Source: Mycobacterium tilburgii (GTDB lineage: Bacteria; Actinomycetota; Actinomycetes; Mycobacteriales; Mycobacteriaceae). From it: DNA of 49,408 nt. Location of the stretch: the NCBI RefSeq assembly GCF_902168065.1, contig NZ_LR655713.1, positions 1 through 49,408 of the forward strand, given 5' to 3'. This document shows, piece by piece, positions 18,033 to 30,110 of the stretch. Positions within the stretch are counted from its first letter, which is position 1; each line of letters starts with the position of its first letter. Under the pieces are notes generated by a model, which was not told the origin of the DNA, ran no database searches, and was given only the letters and a program-made list of their open reading frames with translations. The position numbers and the translations under genes were made by a program.

Positions 18033-19589
18033 CTACTGCTCTTCGGAGGGTGGCTGATACCGTGGAAACACGCCGGTGGGCGACGGTAACACCGTGCCGG
18101 GGACCAGCCGCACGCCCACGGCGCTGAATGTCCTTTGCTCCGCCGGCTGCCCCAACAGGTCTAGCAACTTGTTGGCCGACTCCGGCATGACCGGCAGCAC
18201 CAGCAGCGCCGCGATGCGCACCGCCTCGCACGTGGTGTACAGCACGGTGCGGAACCGGACCTTATCCGCCTCGGTCTCGCTCTTGCGGAGCACCCACGGC
18301 TGCTGCGCCGAAAAGTAGTGGTTGGCCTCGCCGAGCATCAGCCAAATCGCCTCCAGGGCCAGGTGCATGGCCTGGTCGTCGAAGTGGGCCCGCACCCGGT
18401 TCAGCAACGAGTCGGCGAGATCGATCAGCTCGGTGTCGGCGGCGGTGAACTCGCCGGGTTCGGGCATCACCCCATCGAGGTTCTTGGTGATCATCGACAG
18501 CGACCGCTGGGCCAGGTTCCCAAGCTCGTTGGCCAGGTCTGTGTTGATCCGGTTGATGATGGCCTCTTCACTGTAGCTGCCGTCCTGACCGAACGGCACC
18601 TCGCGCAGCAGGAAGTAGCGCAGCTGGTCCACGCCGAACGCGTCCGCCAGCGCCACCGGGTCGATTGTGTTGCCCACCGACTTGCTCATCTTCTCGCCAC
18701 GGTTGTGCAGGAACCCGTGCGCGAAAACCCTTCGCGGCAGCTCGATTCCGGCCGACATCAAAAACGCCGGCCAATACACCGCGTGGAACCGTATGATGTC
18801 CTTGCCGATCATGTGCAGGTCGGCGGGCCAGTAGCGGCGGAACAACTCCGAATCCGTGTCCGGGAATCCGGCGCCGGTGAGGTAGTTACTCAGCGCGTCG
18901 ACCCACACGTACATGACGTGGTCGGGGTGCCCGGGCACCTGCACGCCCCAGTCGAACGTGGTGCGCGAGATCGAGAAATCGGTCAGCCCGCCGGCGACGA
19001 AACTGACCACCTCGTTGCGGCGCACCTCGGGGCCGATGAAATCGGGGTTGGCCTGGTAGTGGGCCAGCAGCTTGTCGGTGTACGCCGAGAGCCGGAAGAA
19101 GTAGGTCTGCTCCTTCTCGCTCCAGGTCACCGGCGCCCCGGTCTCGGTTGCGATCCGGGTGCCGTCGACCACCTCGGTCTCCGAATCGGTGAAATACCGC
19201 TCGTCGCGCACCGAATACCACCCGGAATAGGTGGCCAGATAGATGTCGCCGGCCGCCTCCATCCGCCGCCAGATCTCCTTGGACGCCTCGTGGTGGTCGG
19301 GAGCGGTGGTGCGGATAAAACGGTCGAACGAGATGTTCAGCGCTTCCTGCATGCGTTGGAACACATCGGAATTACGCCGAGCCAGCTCGGCGGTCGGCAC
19401 GCCGGCGGCGGCCGCGGTCTCGGCGACCTTCTGACCGTGTTCGTCGGTTCCGGTCAGGAAGCGCAAGTCGAAGCCATCGAGTCGTTTGAAGCGGGCGATC
19501 GCGTCGGTGGCGATGTATTCGTAGGCATGACCGACGTGCGGTGCGCCGTTCGGATACGCGATCGCCGTCGTGACGTAATAGGGCCTCAT
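18033..19589 (-). CDS. metG: Methionyl-tRNA synthetase
   Basis: 518 residues (519 in M. tuberculosis). Class I synthetase with the HIGH signature as 'HVGH' at residues 18-21 and KMSKS at 300-304. Other family motifs are '[12 protein letters not shown]', '[17 protein letters not shown]' and '[13 protein letters not shown]'. It lacks the four-cysteine zinc knuckle, as expected for the short mycobacterial MetRS form, and has no C-terminal tRNA-binding OB domain. It charges initiator and elongator tRNA-Met. The start ATG 19589 is divergent from tatD with 24 nt between the starts. The frame is intact, consistent with essentiality. Confidence 0.97.
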   Translation of the reverse strand: MRPYYVTTAIAYPNGAPHVGHAYEYIATDAIARFKRLDGFDLRFLTGTDEHGQKVAETAAAAGVPTAELARRNSDVFQRMQEALNISFDRFIRTTAPDHHEASKEIWRRMEAAGDIYLATYSGWYSVRDERYFTDSETEVVDGTRIATETGAPVTWSEKEQTYFFRLSAYTDKLLAHYQANPDFIGPEVRRNEVVSFVAGGLTDFSISRTTFDWGVQVPGHPDHVMYVWVDALSNYLTGAGFPDTDSELFRRYWPADLHMIGKDIIRFHAVYWPAFLMSAGIELPRRVFAHGFLHNRGEKMSKSVGNTIDPVALADAFGVDQLRYFLLREVPFGQDGSYSEEAIINRINTDLANELGNLAQRSLSMITKNLDGVMPEPGEFTAADTELIDLADSLLNRVRAHFDDQAMHLALEAIWLMLGEANHYFSAQQPWVLRKSETEADKVRFRTVLYTTCEAVRIAALLVLPVMPESANKLLDLLGQPAEQRTFSAVGVRLVPGTVLPSPTGVFPRYQPPSEEQ

Positions 19590-19613
19590 CGAGATTCACC
19601 CTATTGTGTGCGC

Positions 19614-20528
19614 GTGAGCTCCAGCCGACCCGGTGAACGACAAGCCCCGCCCGCCCCGGAACCGTTGGTGCCCCTGATCGATGCCCACACCCACCTCGAC
19701 GCGTGCGGGGCCGAGGACGCCGCCGGGGTGGCGGCGATCATGGACCGCGCCGCGGCGGTCGGCGTCGGCGCGGCCGTCACCATAGCCGACGATTTGAACT
19801 CGGCGCGCTGGGTGACCCGGGCCGCAGAATGGGATCCGCGGGTCTACGCCGCGGTGGCGCTGCACCCCACGCGCGCCTGCGCGCTCGACGACCGGGCGCG
19901 GGCCGAGATCGAGCGGCTGGCCGCGCATCCGCGGGTGGTGGCCGTCGGCGAGACCGGACTGGATCTGTTCTGGCCCGGCCGGCTGGACGGGTGCGCCGCG
20001 CCCGACGTGCAGCGCGAGGCGTTCGCGTGGCACATCGACCTGGCCAAACGAATCGGCAAACCGTTGATGATTCACAACCGGGACGCCGACGCCGAGGTGC
20101 TCGACGTCCTGCGGGCGGAGGGCGCCCCGGACAAGGTGATCTTCCACTGCTTCTCTTCCGACAGCGCGATGGCGCGAAGCTGCGTCGACGCCGGCTGGCT
20201 GCTCAGCCTGTCCGGAACGGTCAGCTTCACCAACGCCCGCGCACTGCGCGAGGCGGTGCCGCTGATCCCGGCTGAGCAGCTGCTGGTGGAAACGGATGCG
20301 CCTTTTTTGACACCGCATCCTTATCGTGGCGCGCCCAACGAGTCATATTGCCTTCCATATACTGTCCGGGCGATCGCGGAACTGCTCGATCGCCCGGCAG
20401 CGGAGCTGGCGCGGGCCACCACGAGCAATGCCCGGCGGGTCTACGGACTTGCGAGCCGGTCGGGTGATTTCGGCAACACAATTCGGCTCGGGTTGCTCCA
20501 GATTGACCGGTTCGTTACTGTCTTGTGA
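19614..20528 (+). CDS. tatD: TatD-family metal-dependent DNase/hydrolase with extended C-terminus
   Basis: 304 residues from GTG 19614, compared with about 264 in M. tuberculosis. TIM-barrel metallohydrolase with 'DAHTHLD' (residues 23-29, HxH metal ligands), 'VVAVGETGLDLFW' (Glu ligand), 'PLMIHNRDAD' (His), 'VIFHCFSSD' (His) and 'LVETDAPFLTP' (Asp). Members have 3'-5' exonuclease activity and act in repair or quality control. The barrel should end near 'NARRVYGL' (about 20452). The extra 'ASRSGDFGNTIRLGLLQIDR' and seven more residues run into the rpfB leader and have no family counterpart, suggesting a lost stop. Divergent from metG. Confidence 0.9.
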   Translation: MSSSRPGERQAPPAPEPLVPLIDAHTHLDACGAEDAAGVAAIMDRAAAVGVGAAVTIADDLNSARWVTRAAEWDPRVYAAVALHPTRACALDDRARAEIERLAAHPRVVAVGETGLDLFWPGRLDGCAAPDVQREAFAWHIDLAKRIGKPLMIHNRDADAEVLDVLRAEGAPDKVIFHCFSSDSAMARSCVDAGWLLSLSGTVSFTNARALREAVPLIPAEQLLVETDAPFLTPHPYRGAPNESYCLPYTVRAIAELLDRPAAELARATTSNARRVYGLASRSGDFGNTIRLGLLQIDRFVTVL

Positions 20529-22623
<2,095 letters not shown>

Positions 22624-22722
22624 CGGCCGGTCGGCGCGGCGCCGGTCGGGCGGTGATGCGTGAAGTCGCCTCCGTGCAGCGATAGTCTGCTGCCGTGGCG
22701 GTGGCTGGCTGGGTGACCGAGG

Positions 22723-23676
22723 ATGTCTGACGGCAGCACCGCCGCGCAGTGGGTGCCCACCGGGTCAGTCACCGTCCGCGTCCCCGGCAAGGTCAACCTC
22801 TACCTCGCGGTCGGCGATTGTCGTGAGGACGGCTATCACGAGCTGACGACGGTGTTTCAGGCCGTCTCGCTGCTCGACGAGCTGACCGTCCGCAATGCCG
22901 ACGTCCTGACGCTGGAACTCGTCGGCGAGGGCGCCGAGCAGCTGCCCACCGACGAGCGCAACCTGGCCTGGCGGGCCGCCGAGCTGATGGCCGAGCACGT
23001 CGGCCGGGCGCCCGACGTGTCGATCATGATCGACAAATCCATTCCGGTGGCCGGCGGCATGGCGGGCGGCAGCGCCGACGCCGCGGCGGTGCTGGTCGCG
23101 ATGAACTCGCTGTGGGAACTCAACGTTCCCCGCCGCGACCTACGGATGCTGGCCGCACGGCTGGGCAGCGACGTGCCGTTCGCGTTGCACGGGGGCACGG
23201 TGCTGGGCACCGGGCGCGGCGAGGAGCTGGCGACGGTGTTGTCGCGGAACACTTTTCACTGGGTGCTGGCCTTCGCCTACGGTGAGCTGCTCACGCCCAA
23301 GGTGTTCGGCGAGCTCGACCGGCTCCGGGAGACGACCAACCAGTCCCGGCTCGCCGAGCCCGGGCCGGTGCTGGCCGCGCTGGCGGCGGGCGATCTCGAG
23401 CAGCTGGCGCCGCTGCTGGGCAACGAATTGCAGGACGCCGCGATTAGCCTGCGCCCGGAGCTGCGGCGCACGCTGCGCGCCGGGGAGGACGCGGGCGCGC
23501 TGGCCGGCATCGTGTCCGGCTCCGGCCCGACGTGTGCGTTCCTGTGCGCGTCGGCGCCCTCGGCGGTCGACGTAGGCATGGCGCTGTCGGCGGCGGGGGT
23601 GTGTCGTGCGGTGCGGGTCACCAGCGGCCCGGTGCCCGGGGCGCGGGTGGTTTCGGCGCCGATGACCGCCGGCTGA
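22723..23676 (+). CDS. ispE: 4-diphosphocytidyl-2-C-methyl-D-erythritol kinase
   Basis: 317 residues from ATG 22723. GHMP kinase of the non-mevalonate isoprenoid pathway, phosphorylating CDP-methylerythritol. N-terminal '[20 protein letters not shown]' (the usual 'APAKINLYL'), ATP-binding '[20 protein letters not shown]' and '[20 protein letters not shown]', and the C-terminal '[12 protein letters not shown]' are all present. It follows ksgA by 99 nt in the rpfB-ksgA-ispE order that mycobacteria conserve, linking cell-wall lipid carrier supply to resuscitation and ribosome maturation. Intact. Confidence 0.95.
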   Translation: MSDGSTAAQWVPTGSVTVRVPGKVNLYLAVGDCREDGYHELTTVFQAVSLLDELTVRNADVLTLELVGEGAEQLPTDERNLAWRAAELMAEHVGRAPDVSIMIDKSIPVAGGMAGGSADAAAVLVAMNSLWELNVPRRDLRMLAARLGSDVPFALHGGTVLGTGRGEELATVLSRNTFHWVLAFAYGELLTPKVFGELDRLRETTNQSRLAEPGPVLAALAAGDLEQLAPLLGNELQDAAISLRPELRRTLRAGEDAGALAGIVSGSGPTCAFLCASAPSAVDVGMALSAAGVCRAVRVTSGPVPGARVVSAPMTAG

Positions 23677-24004
23677 ACAAGCTGTGAAATCAGACTCAAA
23701 TCGGCGAAATGGTGGGTTGCTACTTAAGAGGAGTTTAAGATAGCTTGCGGTGAGGAATCTAGGTCAGGACGAGCATTCGGCCTGGCCGTTCGCCGGCAGC
23801 CCAGGTGGACGGCCATTTGGTTCCGTCTGGTCGGACCGCGTGCTCAGCGATCGGGCAACCGGACATCGGTTTGCTGAGACGTCACCGTTTCGAGATCTAA
23901 CCGCTTCCCAACTATGCTCGCGTGCCTGCTGCAAAGTCTTGCCTGGAAAGCGGAACATGAAATCCCGGGTGTTGGGGACGGCGCCAGGAACCAAGGAGGT
24001 TTGC
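23677..24004 (+). promoter_or_regulatory. ispE-pks16 intergenic region with candidate promoter
   Basis: About 330 nt without a supported gene. M. tuberculosis has a small hypothetical gene (Rv1012) here; I see no convincing homologue. A possible -10 box TAAGAT (23736-23741) lies downstream of a TTGCTA (about 23716). A strong ribosome site AAGGAGGT at 23993-24000 sits 4 nt before the pks16 GTG. Confidence 0.4.
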
Positions 24005-25642
24005 GTGAGCAGGTTTACCGAGAAGATGTTCCACAACGCCCGCGTCTCCAAAAAGGGCATGGTCACCGGTGAGCCGCACGAAACCGTCCGTCACACCTGG
24101 GGTGAGGTCCACGAGCGGGCGCGCCGCATCGCGGGCGGCCTGGCCGCCGCGGGCATCGGGCTCGGCGACGCGGTCGGCGTGCTGGCCGGCTACCCGGTAG
24201 AGATCGCGCCCACCGCCCAAGGCCTCTGGATGCGCGGCGCCAGCCTGACCATGCTGCACCAGCCCACCCCGCGCACCGATCTGGTCATGTGGGCCGAAGA
24301 CACCATGAACGTCATCGGCATGATCGAGGCCCGGGTCGTGATCGTCTCGGAGCCCTTCCTGGTCGCCAACCCGGTGCTGGAAGAAAAGGGCATCAAGGTC
24401 CTCACCGTCACCGACCTGCTGGCGTCCGAGCCGGTCGACCCGATTGAAGTCGGCGAAGACGACCTGGCGCTGATGCAGCTGACGTCGGGCTCGACCGGAT
24501 CGCCCAAGGCCGTCCAGATCACGCACCGCAACATCTACTCCAACGCCGAGGCGATGTTCATCGGCGCCCAGTACGACATCGACAAAGACGTGATGGTCAG
24601 CTGGCTGCCCTGCTTCCACGACATGGGCATGGTCGGTTTCCTCACCATTCCGATGTACTTCGGCGCGGAGCTGGTCAAGGTCACGCCGATGGACTTCCTG
24701 CGTGACGCCCTGCTTTGGGCGAAGCTGATCGACAAATACCGAGGCACCATGACGGCGGCGCCCAACTTCGCCTACGCGCTGCTGGCCAAGCGGCTGCGCC
24801 GGCAGGCCAAGCCCGGGCAGTTCGATCTGTCCACCCTGCGCTTTGCGCTGTCCGGTGCCGAGCCGGTCGAGCCGGCCGACGTCGAGGACCTGCTGGACGC
24901 CGGCAAGCCGTTCGGCCTGCGCCCGTCGGCGATCCTGCCCGCCTACGGGATGGCCGAGACGACGCTGGCCGTCTCGTTCTCGGAGTGCAACGCCGGGCTC
25001 GTAGTCGACGAGGTGGACGCCGACCTGCTGGCCGCCCTGCGCCGGGCCGTGCCCGCCACCAAGGGCAACACCCGCCGGCTGGCCACCCTAGGCCCGCTGC
25101 TGCAGGGTCTCGAGGCTCGCATCATCGACGAGCAGGGCAACGTGATGCCCCCGCGTGGCGTCGGCGTCATCGAGTTGCGGGGCGAGTCGCTGACCCCGGG
25201 CTACTTAACCATGGGCGGTTTTATCTCGGCCCAGGACGAGCACGGCTGGTACGACACCGGCGACCTCGGCTATCTGACCGAGGAGGGCCACATCGTCGTC
25301 TGCGGCCGCGTCAAGGACGTGATCATCATGGCCGGGCGCAACATCTATCCGACCGACATCGAGCGGGCGGCCTGCCGCGTCGACGGTGTCCGGCCGGGGT
25401 GCGCCGTCGCGGTCCGGCTCGACGCAGGGCACTCGCGCGAGACGTTCGCCGTGGCGGTCGAGTCCAACGCGTTCCAGGACCCGGCCGAGGTGCGACGGAT
25501 GGAGCACGAGGTGGCGCGCGAGGTTCTCAAAGAGGTCGACATGCGTCCGCGCAATGTGGTGGTCCTCGGTCCCGGCACCATCCCAAAGACACCGTCGGGC
25601 AAGCTGCGCCGGTCCAACTCGGTCACGCTGGTCACCGGCTAG
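24005..25642 (+). CDS. pks16: Fatty-acyl-AMP ligase-like adenylating enzyme (Pks16)
   Basis: 545 residues from GTG 24005, chosen because AAGGAGGT precedes it; the frame is open upstream to 23750 but without family similarity. Named after polyketide synthases but it is an adenylate-forming enzyme. P-loop '[20 protein letters not shown]', '[13 protein letters not shown]' (FAAL-like), '[13 protein letters not shown]', '[19 protein letters not shown]' and the final lysine region '[11 protein letters not shown]' are complete. It presumably activates a fatty acid as acyl-AMP for a carrier protein or CoA; the substrate is not known from sequence. It converges on pth with 12 nt between stops. Intact. 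Confidence 0.92.
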   Translation: MSRFTEKMFHNARVSKKGMVTGEPHETVRHTWGEVHERARRIAGGLAAAGIGLGDAVGVLAGYPVEIAPTAQGLWMRGASLTMLHQPTPRTDLVMWAEDTMNVIGMIEARVVIVSEPFLVANPVLEEKGIKVLTVTDLLASEPVDPIEVGEDDLALMQLTSGSTGSPKAVQITHRNIYSNAEAMFIGAQYDIDKDVMVSWLPCFHDMGMVGFLTIPMYFGAELVKVTPMDFLRDALLWAKLIDKYRGTMTAAPNFAYALLAKRLRRQAKPGQFDLSTLRFALSGAEPVEPADVEDLLDAGKPFGLRPSAILPAYGMAETTLAVSFSECNAGLVVDEVDADLLAALRRAVPATKGNTRRLATLGPLLQGLEARIIDEQGNVMPPRGVGVIELRGESLTPGYLTMGGFISAQDEHGWYDTGDLGYLTEEGHIVVCGRVKDVIIMAGRNIYPTDIERAACRVDGVRPGCAVAVRLDAGHSRETFAVAVESNAFQDPAEVRRMEHEVAREVLKEVDMRPRNVVVLGPGTIPKTPSGKLRRSNSVTLVTG

Positions 25643-25654
25643 CGGTCGCCGGTT

Positions 25655-26230
25655 CTACCAGGTGTGTACGCGGTTCTGCGCGGGCTCTAATCCCAATTCG
25701 ATCAGCAGCTCGGTCGCGTCGGCGGCCTGCTCGTAGATTGCGGGGATCTCCGGGCGCTCCTTGGCGGTGAATGGCTCCAGCACATACGCCGCCGGATCCT
25801 TGCGGCCGGGCGGCCGCCCGATGCCGACCCGTACCCGCTGAAAGTCCTTGGTTCCCAGCGCCGCGGCCACCGAGCGCAGCCCGTTGTGGCCACCCTCGCT
25901 GCCGCCCAGCTTGAGCCGGATGCGGCCGTACTCGAGGTCGAGTTCGTCGTGAACGACGATGACGTCGGCAGGGGGCACCGAGTAGAACTTGGCCAGCGGC
26001 CCCACCTGGCGACCCGATTCGTTCATGTAACAGCGCGGTTTGGCGAGCACCACCGCGCGGCCGGCCAACCGGCCGGTGACGACCTCGGCGCCGGACCGCT
26101 TGTGCGCCTTGAATTTCGAGCCGATCCGCGCTGCGAGCAGGTCGGCGACCATGAACCCGAGGTTGTGTCGGGTGCAGGCGTAGGTTTCGCCCGGGTTGCC
26201 CAGGCCGACCACCAAGAGCGGTTCGGCCAT
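25655..26230 (-). CDS. pth: Peptidyl-tRNA hydrolase
   Basis: 191 residues (same as M. tuberculosis). Cleaves peptidyl-tRNA released from stalled ribosomes. Active-site residues are visible: Asn in '[18 protein letters not shown]' (N12), catalytic His22 in the same block, '[10 protein letters not shown]' (Asn), '[16 protein letters not shown]' (Asp) and '[13 protein letters not shown]' (Asn). It lies 12 nt downstream of rplY on the same strand, the conserved rplY-pth pair joining ribosomal and translation-rescue functions. Intact. Confidence 0.96.
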   Translation of the reverse strand: MAEPLLVVGLGNPGETYACTRHNLGFMVADLLAARIGSKFKAHKRSGAEVVTGRLAGRAVVLAKPRCYMNESGRQVGPLAKFYSVPPADVIVVHDELDLEYGRIRLKLGGSEGGHNGLRSVAAALGTKDFQRVRVGIGRPPGRKDPAAYVLEPFTAKERPEIPAIYEQAADATELLIELGLEPAQNRVHTW

Positions 26231-26242
26231 CTCGGTGGCCGC

Positions 26243-26911
26243 CTACTCGGACGCTTCGGCGGACGCCTCGCCCTCGTCGGCCGCTCCGGTGCCCTCGGTG
26301 GCGTGCTCAGCGGCTTCGGCGGTCTCCTCCGCGCCCTCTTCCTCGTGGTCCTCGGCGGTCGGCTCGGTGACCACGTTGACCACCAGCATCTCCGGGTCGG
26401 ACACCAGAGTGACGCACTTGGGCAGCGGGATCTGGCCCGCGGCGATCTGCGTGCCGGGCTCGGCGTCCTGCACCGAGACGGCCAGCTGCTCGGGGACCGA
26501 CAGCGCGTCCGCCTCGATCTCGATGGTGTCGGTGTCCTGGGTGATCAGGCTGCCGGACACGGGCTCACCCTCGATGACGACCCGGACCTCGACCGTGACC
26601 TTCTCGCCGCGACGCACGACCAGCAGGTCGGCGTGCTGAATGGTGCGGCGGATCGGGTGGATGTCGAGGACCTTGGTCAGCGCCAGCTGCTCCTTGCCCT
26701 CGATATCGAGCGTCAGCACCGCGTTGGTCCCCGAGTGCCGCAGCACGGCCGCGAAGTCGTGCCCGGGCAGCTCGAGGTGCTGCGGTTCGATGCCGTGGCC
26801 GTAGAGAACGGCGGGAATCTTGCCGTCGCGGCGGGCCCGGCGGGACGCGCCCTTGCCCGTCTCGGTCCGCACCGTGGCCGTGAGTTGGTTGACTGCGGAT
26901 TTCTTCGCCAT
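26243..26911 (-). CDS. rplY: 50S ribosomal protein bL25, long (CTC) form
   Basis: 222 residues with the CTC-type two-domain structure. An N-terminal 5S rRNA-binding L25 domain (about 5-95; '[20 protein letters not shown]', '[11 protein letters not shown]') is followed by the TL5-type beta domain (about 100-190; '[20 protein letters not shown]', '[11 protein letters not shown]', '[18 protein letters not shown]'). A strongly acidic tail rich in Glu and Ala covers about residues 190-222 and is common in mycobacterial L25. A good AGGAG ribosome site precedes the ATG at 26911. Intact and co-oriented with pth. Confidence 0.95.
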   Translation of the reverse strand: MAKKSAVNQLTATVRTETGKGASRRARRDGKIPAVLYGHGIEPQHLELPGHDFAAVLRHSGTNAVLTLDIEGKEQLALTKVLDIHPIRRTIQHADLLVVRRGEKVTVEVRVVIEGEPVSGSLITQDTDTIEIEADALSVPEQLAVSVQDAEPGTQIAAGQIPLPKCVTLVSDPEMLVVNVVTEPTAEDHEEEGAEETAEAAEHATEGTGAADEGEASAEASE

Positions 26912-27051
26912 TGTGTCGCTCCTGTGTGCTCAGACCTAAGTGTCAAGGCACGGCCAGGGTCGCGACATCTGTCGGTCGCCGTCGATAACGGTGCTGGCGG
27001 TACGCCAATCACCCTCGCCGTGACGCCCGGCCAGGGTATCCCATCGGCACC

Positions 27052-27916
27052 TCAGAGGGGAAATTTGGTGCCGATGAGCTGCCCGGAGCGTTCCCAGAGC
27101 GCGGCGGCGGTGCGCGCATCCTAGGTTCGACGGCTGCGACCGACGGGCTGGGTGTGTCCGATCCAACCGAATTTGGGGCCGATGAAGGTGTCCGCCCGGC
27201 AAATCCTGCGACGCGGCGTTCACCGTTTGCCGCGCGCCGAAGTCGGCGTCGGTGGCCACCACGCGGGTGGCGGCCGTCATCAGCGCGTCGCCCACCGGGC
27301 GGCGGAGGCGCCCTGCAGGTTGGTGTGCGAGTAACCCAGATGGGCGGCCACCGCGCGCAGTGGCGAACCAATTGAACGCAGCCGCCGCTGCTGCTCGCTG
27401 GTGAACAGCAGGTTGGCCAGCTTCGACTGGCTGTAAGCCAGGCGAGTATCGGCGGGACTGCCAGTTGATGTCGTCGAGGTTGATCCGCCCGGCCCAGTGC
27501 GCCATCGACGACAGCGTCACCACCCAGTCGGTCAGCTTGGGCGGCAGCAGGTTGGTCAGCGCGACATGGCCGAAGTGGTTGGTGCCGATCTGGCTTTCGA
27601 AGCCGTCCTTGGTCAGCGCGAACGGGGCGGCCATGATGCCGGCGTTGTTGATCAGCAGGGCGGCCGCGGTCGACACCGTCGGCGAACTGGTGCACCGACG
27701 ACAGGCCCTGCAGATCCAGCCGGCGCACCTCGACGTCACCGCTCATCTTTGCGGCGGCGGTCTCACCCTTGGCGGGGTGCGCACGGCGAGGATCACGGTG
27801 GCGCCGTTGCTGGACGACTCGCGGGCGGTGATCGCGCCCAGGCCGCTGTTGGCGCCGGTGACGATCACGGTGCATCCGGCAAATGACGGCAGATCGGCGG
27901 CGGTCCAGTCGGTCAT
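27052..27916 (-). pseudogene. Broken short-chain dehydrogenase/reductase
   Basis: Classical or retinol-type SDR. From ATG 27916 'MTDWTAADLPSFAGCTVIVT' and the cofactor motif 'GANSGLG' (TGxxxGxG) are clear. A shift near 27770 separates them from 'GDVEVRRLDLQGLSSVHQFA'; another near 27675 precedes 'ALLINNAGIMAAPFALTKDG' (NNAG motif). 'VVTLSSMAHWAGRINLDDIN' (catalytic Ser) is followed by a shift before the YxxxK region near 27430 (remnant 'YSQSKLANL'). The C-terminus ('VGDALMTAATRVVATDADFG') reads through more shifts to 'LIGTKFPL' and TGA 27052. At least five indels. M. tuberculosis has no gene at this place between rplY and lpqT. Confidence 0.85.
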
Positions 27917-28037
27917 GCTTGACCACCCTAGCGATGGCAACCTCGCGATTGCCCGAGATGTCCGAGCGGCTGCGGCCAAGCCGCCCGCGACGACCACGAC
28001 GACACCCTCGCCGGGCTGCCCGCTCCTCGCGCCGCCC

Positions 28038-28679
28038 CTATTTGGCGGCGACGACGAAGCCGTGAATGATCATGTCGATGTCGGGAGCCTGCGCCGCCGC
28101 CTGGTCGGCTAGGCCGGTGATGGTCAGCTGGACGAAGTAGCGCTGCTTTGCCGGTGGCGGCCCGGTCGGCAGCACGATCCGGTTCCAGCTGTGCAGCCGG
28201 GTGCCGTTCTCGCTGTTGTAACTGCCCTGGATCATCGACGACGGAAACCCGTTGAACGGGTCCATCGAAACGTCCAATTGTTTGAAGTTCTCGAACAATT
28301 GGGCGTCGTCGTTGCCGTACTTGATGACTTGTGCCGGGTCGAACTCGCCGTTGAGTTTGAACACCACGAGTCTCGCCGTCGGGTACTTGCCGCCTTTGGC
28401 CAGTATTAGCGTCTCCGGTGCGATGTGCGGATCGGTGAACCGCGACCACCCCGGCGGGGTCGGTATCGACACCCGCAGATCGGTCAGCGAATCGGGTGCC
28501 ACCTGCTGTCCAGTGACGCCGATGCTGTTCAGGTACATCGACAGCGGCACCGGACGGTCGGTGGTCGTGGTGGTGGCCGTCGAGCTCGTCGTCCAAACCG
28601 ACGAGTAGTCGGGACTTTTGGGTCCACACGCGACCACTGCCAGGGTCAGCGCGGCGATCGCGGCGGCCAGCCTTCTCAC
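28038..28679 (-). CDS. lpqT: Lipoprotein LpqT (LpqN/LpqT family)
   Basis: 213 residues from GTG 28679, overlapping the arsC stop by GTGA. The signal peptide 'LAAAIAALTLAVVACG' has a lipobox ending V-V-A-C, so the protein is predicted to be membrane-anchored outside. A Thr-rich linker (about residues 30-42) is followed by the LpqN/LpqT domain: 'SIPTPPGWSRFTDPHIAPET', 'ARLVVFKLNGEFDPAQVI', 'GFPSSMIQGSYNSENGTRLH', 'NRIVLPTG'. The family has an exported, mog1-like fold and appears in mycobacterial cell-wall fractions; one member interacts with host proteins. Function here unknown. Intact. Confidence 0.88.
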   Translation of the reverse strand: MRRLAAAIAALTLAVVACGPKSPDYSSVWTTSSTATTTTTDRPVPLSMYLNSIGVTGQQVAPDSLTDLRVSIPTPPGWSRFTDPHIAPETLILAKGGKYPTARLVVFKLNGEFDPAQVIKYGNDDAQLFENFKQLDVSMDPFNGFPSSMIQGSYNSENGTRLHSWNRIVLPTGPPPAKQRYFVQLTITGLADQAAAQAPDIDMIIHGFVVAAK

Positions 28680-29023
28680 AGAATCTCGTGCACCGCGTCG
28701 ATCGGCCGAGCCAGCCGGGTGCCTTTCGCCGTGACGACGAACGGCCGCTCGATCAAGATGGGATGTTCGGCCATCGCGTCGAGCAGCTGGTCATCGGTGG
28801 CATCGGCGAGATTGAGACCGGTGTACAGCGATTCGCGTTTGCGTACCGCGGTGCGGACGTCGATGCCCGCGTCGCGGATCATGGTCGCGAGTTCCTCACG
28901 GGACGGCGGAGTCTTCAAATACTCCACGATCGTCGGCTCTAAACCGTTGTCCCGCAACAAGTCCAAGGTTTTACACGAGGTGCTGCACTTGGGATTGTGG
29001 TAGATGACGGAACCAGAAGCCAT
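28676..29023 (-). CDS. arsC: ArsC-family arsenate reductase-like protein
   Basis: 115 residues with the Spx/ArsC thioredoxin-like fold: N-terminal 'VIYHNPKCSTSCKTLDLLRD' holds the catalytic Cys at position 13, and 'VRKRESLYTGLNLADATDDQ' and 'HPILIERPFVVTAKGTRLAR' match glutaredoxin-coupled arsenate reductases (ERP motif). It would reduce arsenate or act as a redox regulator. Its ATG (29023) immediately follows the prsA stop (TAG 29024-29026 in transcription order), and its stop overlaps lpqT, so prsA-arsC-lpqT is one tightly packed operon. I see no arsR or efflux gene nearby, so arsenic resistance is not certain. Confidence 0.88.
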   Translation of the reverse strand: MASGSVIYHNPKCSTSCKTLDLLRDNGLEPTIVEYLKTPPSREELATMIRDAGIDVRTAVRKRESLYTGLNLADATDDQLLDAMAEHPILIERPFVVTAKGTRLARPIDAVHEIL

Positions 29024-30004
29024 CTAGGCGTCTCCGTCGAATAGACCTGTGACAGAACCGTTTTCGAAGACAGCGCGGATGGTGCTGGCCAGCAGCGGCG
29101 CGATGGACAGCACGGTGAGCTGTGGGAAGCGCTTTTCATCGCCGATCGGAAGCGTGTTGGTGACTATGACTTCGCGGGCGCCGCACGCGGCCAGCCGCTC
29201 GGTGGCCGGGTTCGACAGCACGCCGTGGGTGGCCGCGACGATCACGTCGCTGGCGCCATCCTGGCGCAGCAGGTTCACCGCGCCGGCGATGGTGCCGCCG
29301 GTGTCGATCATGTCGTCGATCAGCACGCAGGTGCGGCCTTCGACCTCGCCGACCACCCGGTTGGAGACCACCTGGTTGGGCACCCGCGGGTCGCGGGTCT
29401 TGTGGATGAAGGCCAGCGGCACGCCGCCCAGCGCGTCAGCCCACTTCTCGGCGATGCGCACCCGGCCGGAGTCGGGGGAGACCACGACCATGTTGCTGTC
29501 GGGGTAGTTGTCCCGGATGTAGCCGGTCAGCAGGTTCTGGCCGCGCATGTGGTCGACGGGCCCGTCGAAGAAGCCCTGGATCTGGTCGGTGTGCAGGTCG
29601 ACCGTGACGATGCGGTCCGCCCCCGCCTTCTTGAGCAGGTCGGCGACCAGTCGGGCCGAGATGGGTTCGCGGCCGCGGTGCTTCTTGTCCTGGCGAGCGT
29701 AGGGATAGAACGGCATGACGGCGGTGATCCGCTTGGCACTGCCCCGCTTGAGGGCGTCGATCATGATCAGCTGTTCCATCAGCCAGTTGTTCACCGGCGC
29801 CGGATTGGACTGCAGGACGAACGCGTCGCAGCCGCGCACCGATTCGTGGAAGCGCACGAAGATCTCGCCGTTGGCGAATTCCCGCGCGGTCTGCGCCGTC
29901 ACGTGGACGTCGAGTTCCTTGGCGACCTGTTCGGCGAGCTCGGGATGCGCCCGGCCGGAGAGCAGCATCAGATTTTTGCGATTGTCGGTCCAGTCGAGGC
30001 TCAA
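29024..30004 (-). CDS. prsA: Ribose-phosphate pyrophosphokinase
   Basis: 326 residues if TTG 30004 is the start ('LSLDWTDNRKN'), which equals the M. tuberculosis length and N-terminus; an AAGGGC lies about 10 nt upstream. A continuous frame from ATG 30091 would add 29 residues of low similarity. PrsA makes PRPP for nucleotides, histidine, tryptophan and, in mycobacteria, decaprenyl-phosphoryl arabinose. Motifs: 'FANGEIFVRFHESVRGCDAF', 'PFYPYARQDKKHRGREPISA' (flexible loop), 'DRIVTVDLHTDQIQGFF' and the PRPP loop 'CVLIDDMIDTGGTIAGA'. Preceded by glmU, a conserved pair supplying sugar nucleotides. Intact. Confidence 0.95.
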   Translation of the reverse strand: MSLDWTDNRKNLMLLSGRAHPELAEQVAKELDVHVTAQTAREFANGEIFVRFHESVRGCDAFVLQSNPAPVNNWLMEQLIMIDALKRGSAKRITAVMPFYPYARQDKKHRGREPISARLVADLLKKAGADRIVTVDLHTDQIQGFFDGPVDHMRGQNLLTGYIRDNYPDSNMVVVSPDSGRVRIAEKWADALGGVPLAFIHKTRDPRVPNQVVSNRVVGEVEGRTCVLIDDMIDTGGTIAGAVNLLRQDGASDVIVAATHGVLSNPATERLAACGAREVIVTNTLPIGDEKRFPQLTVLSIAPLLASTIRAVFENGSVTGLFDGDA

Positions 30005-30110
30005 CGTGCTGCCCTTGCCGTTCGGGTCGAGATGATGGAAGTGCTGCTCATCGTACGTAGCGAATCGTACGGAATGATCGTTGGGTTGCATGCCACCAAA
30101 TTCATGGTTT

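Noticed and set aside
18318..19613. Plus-strand open frame running into tatD
   Set aside because: It is the antisense of metG; composition is that of a shadow frame and TatD similarity begins only after 19614.
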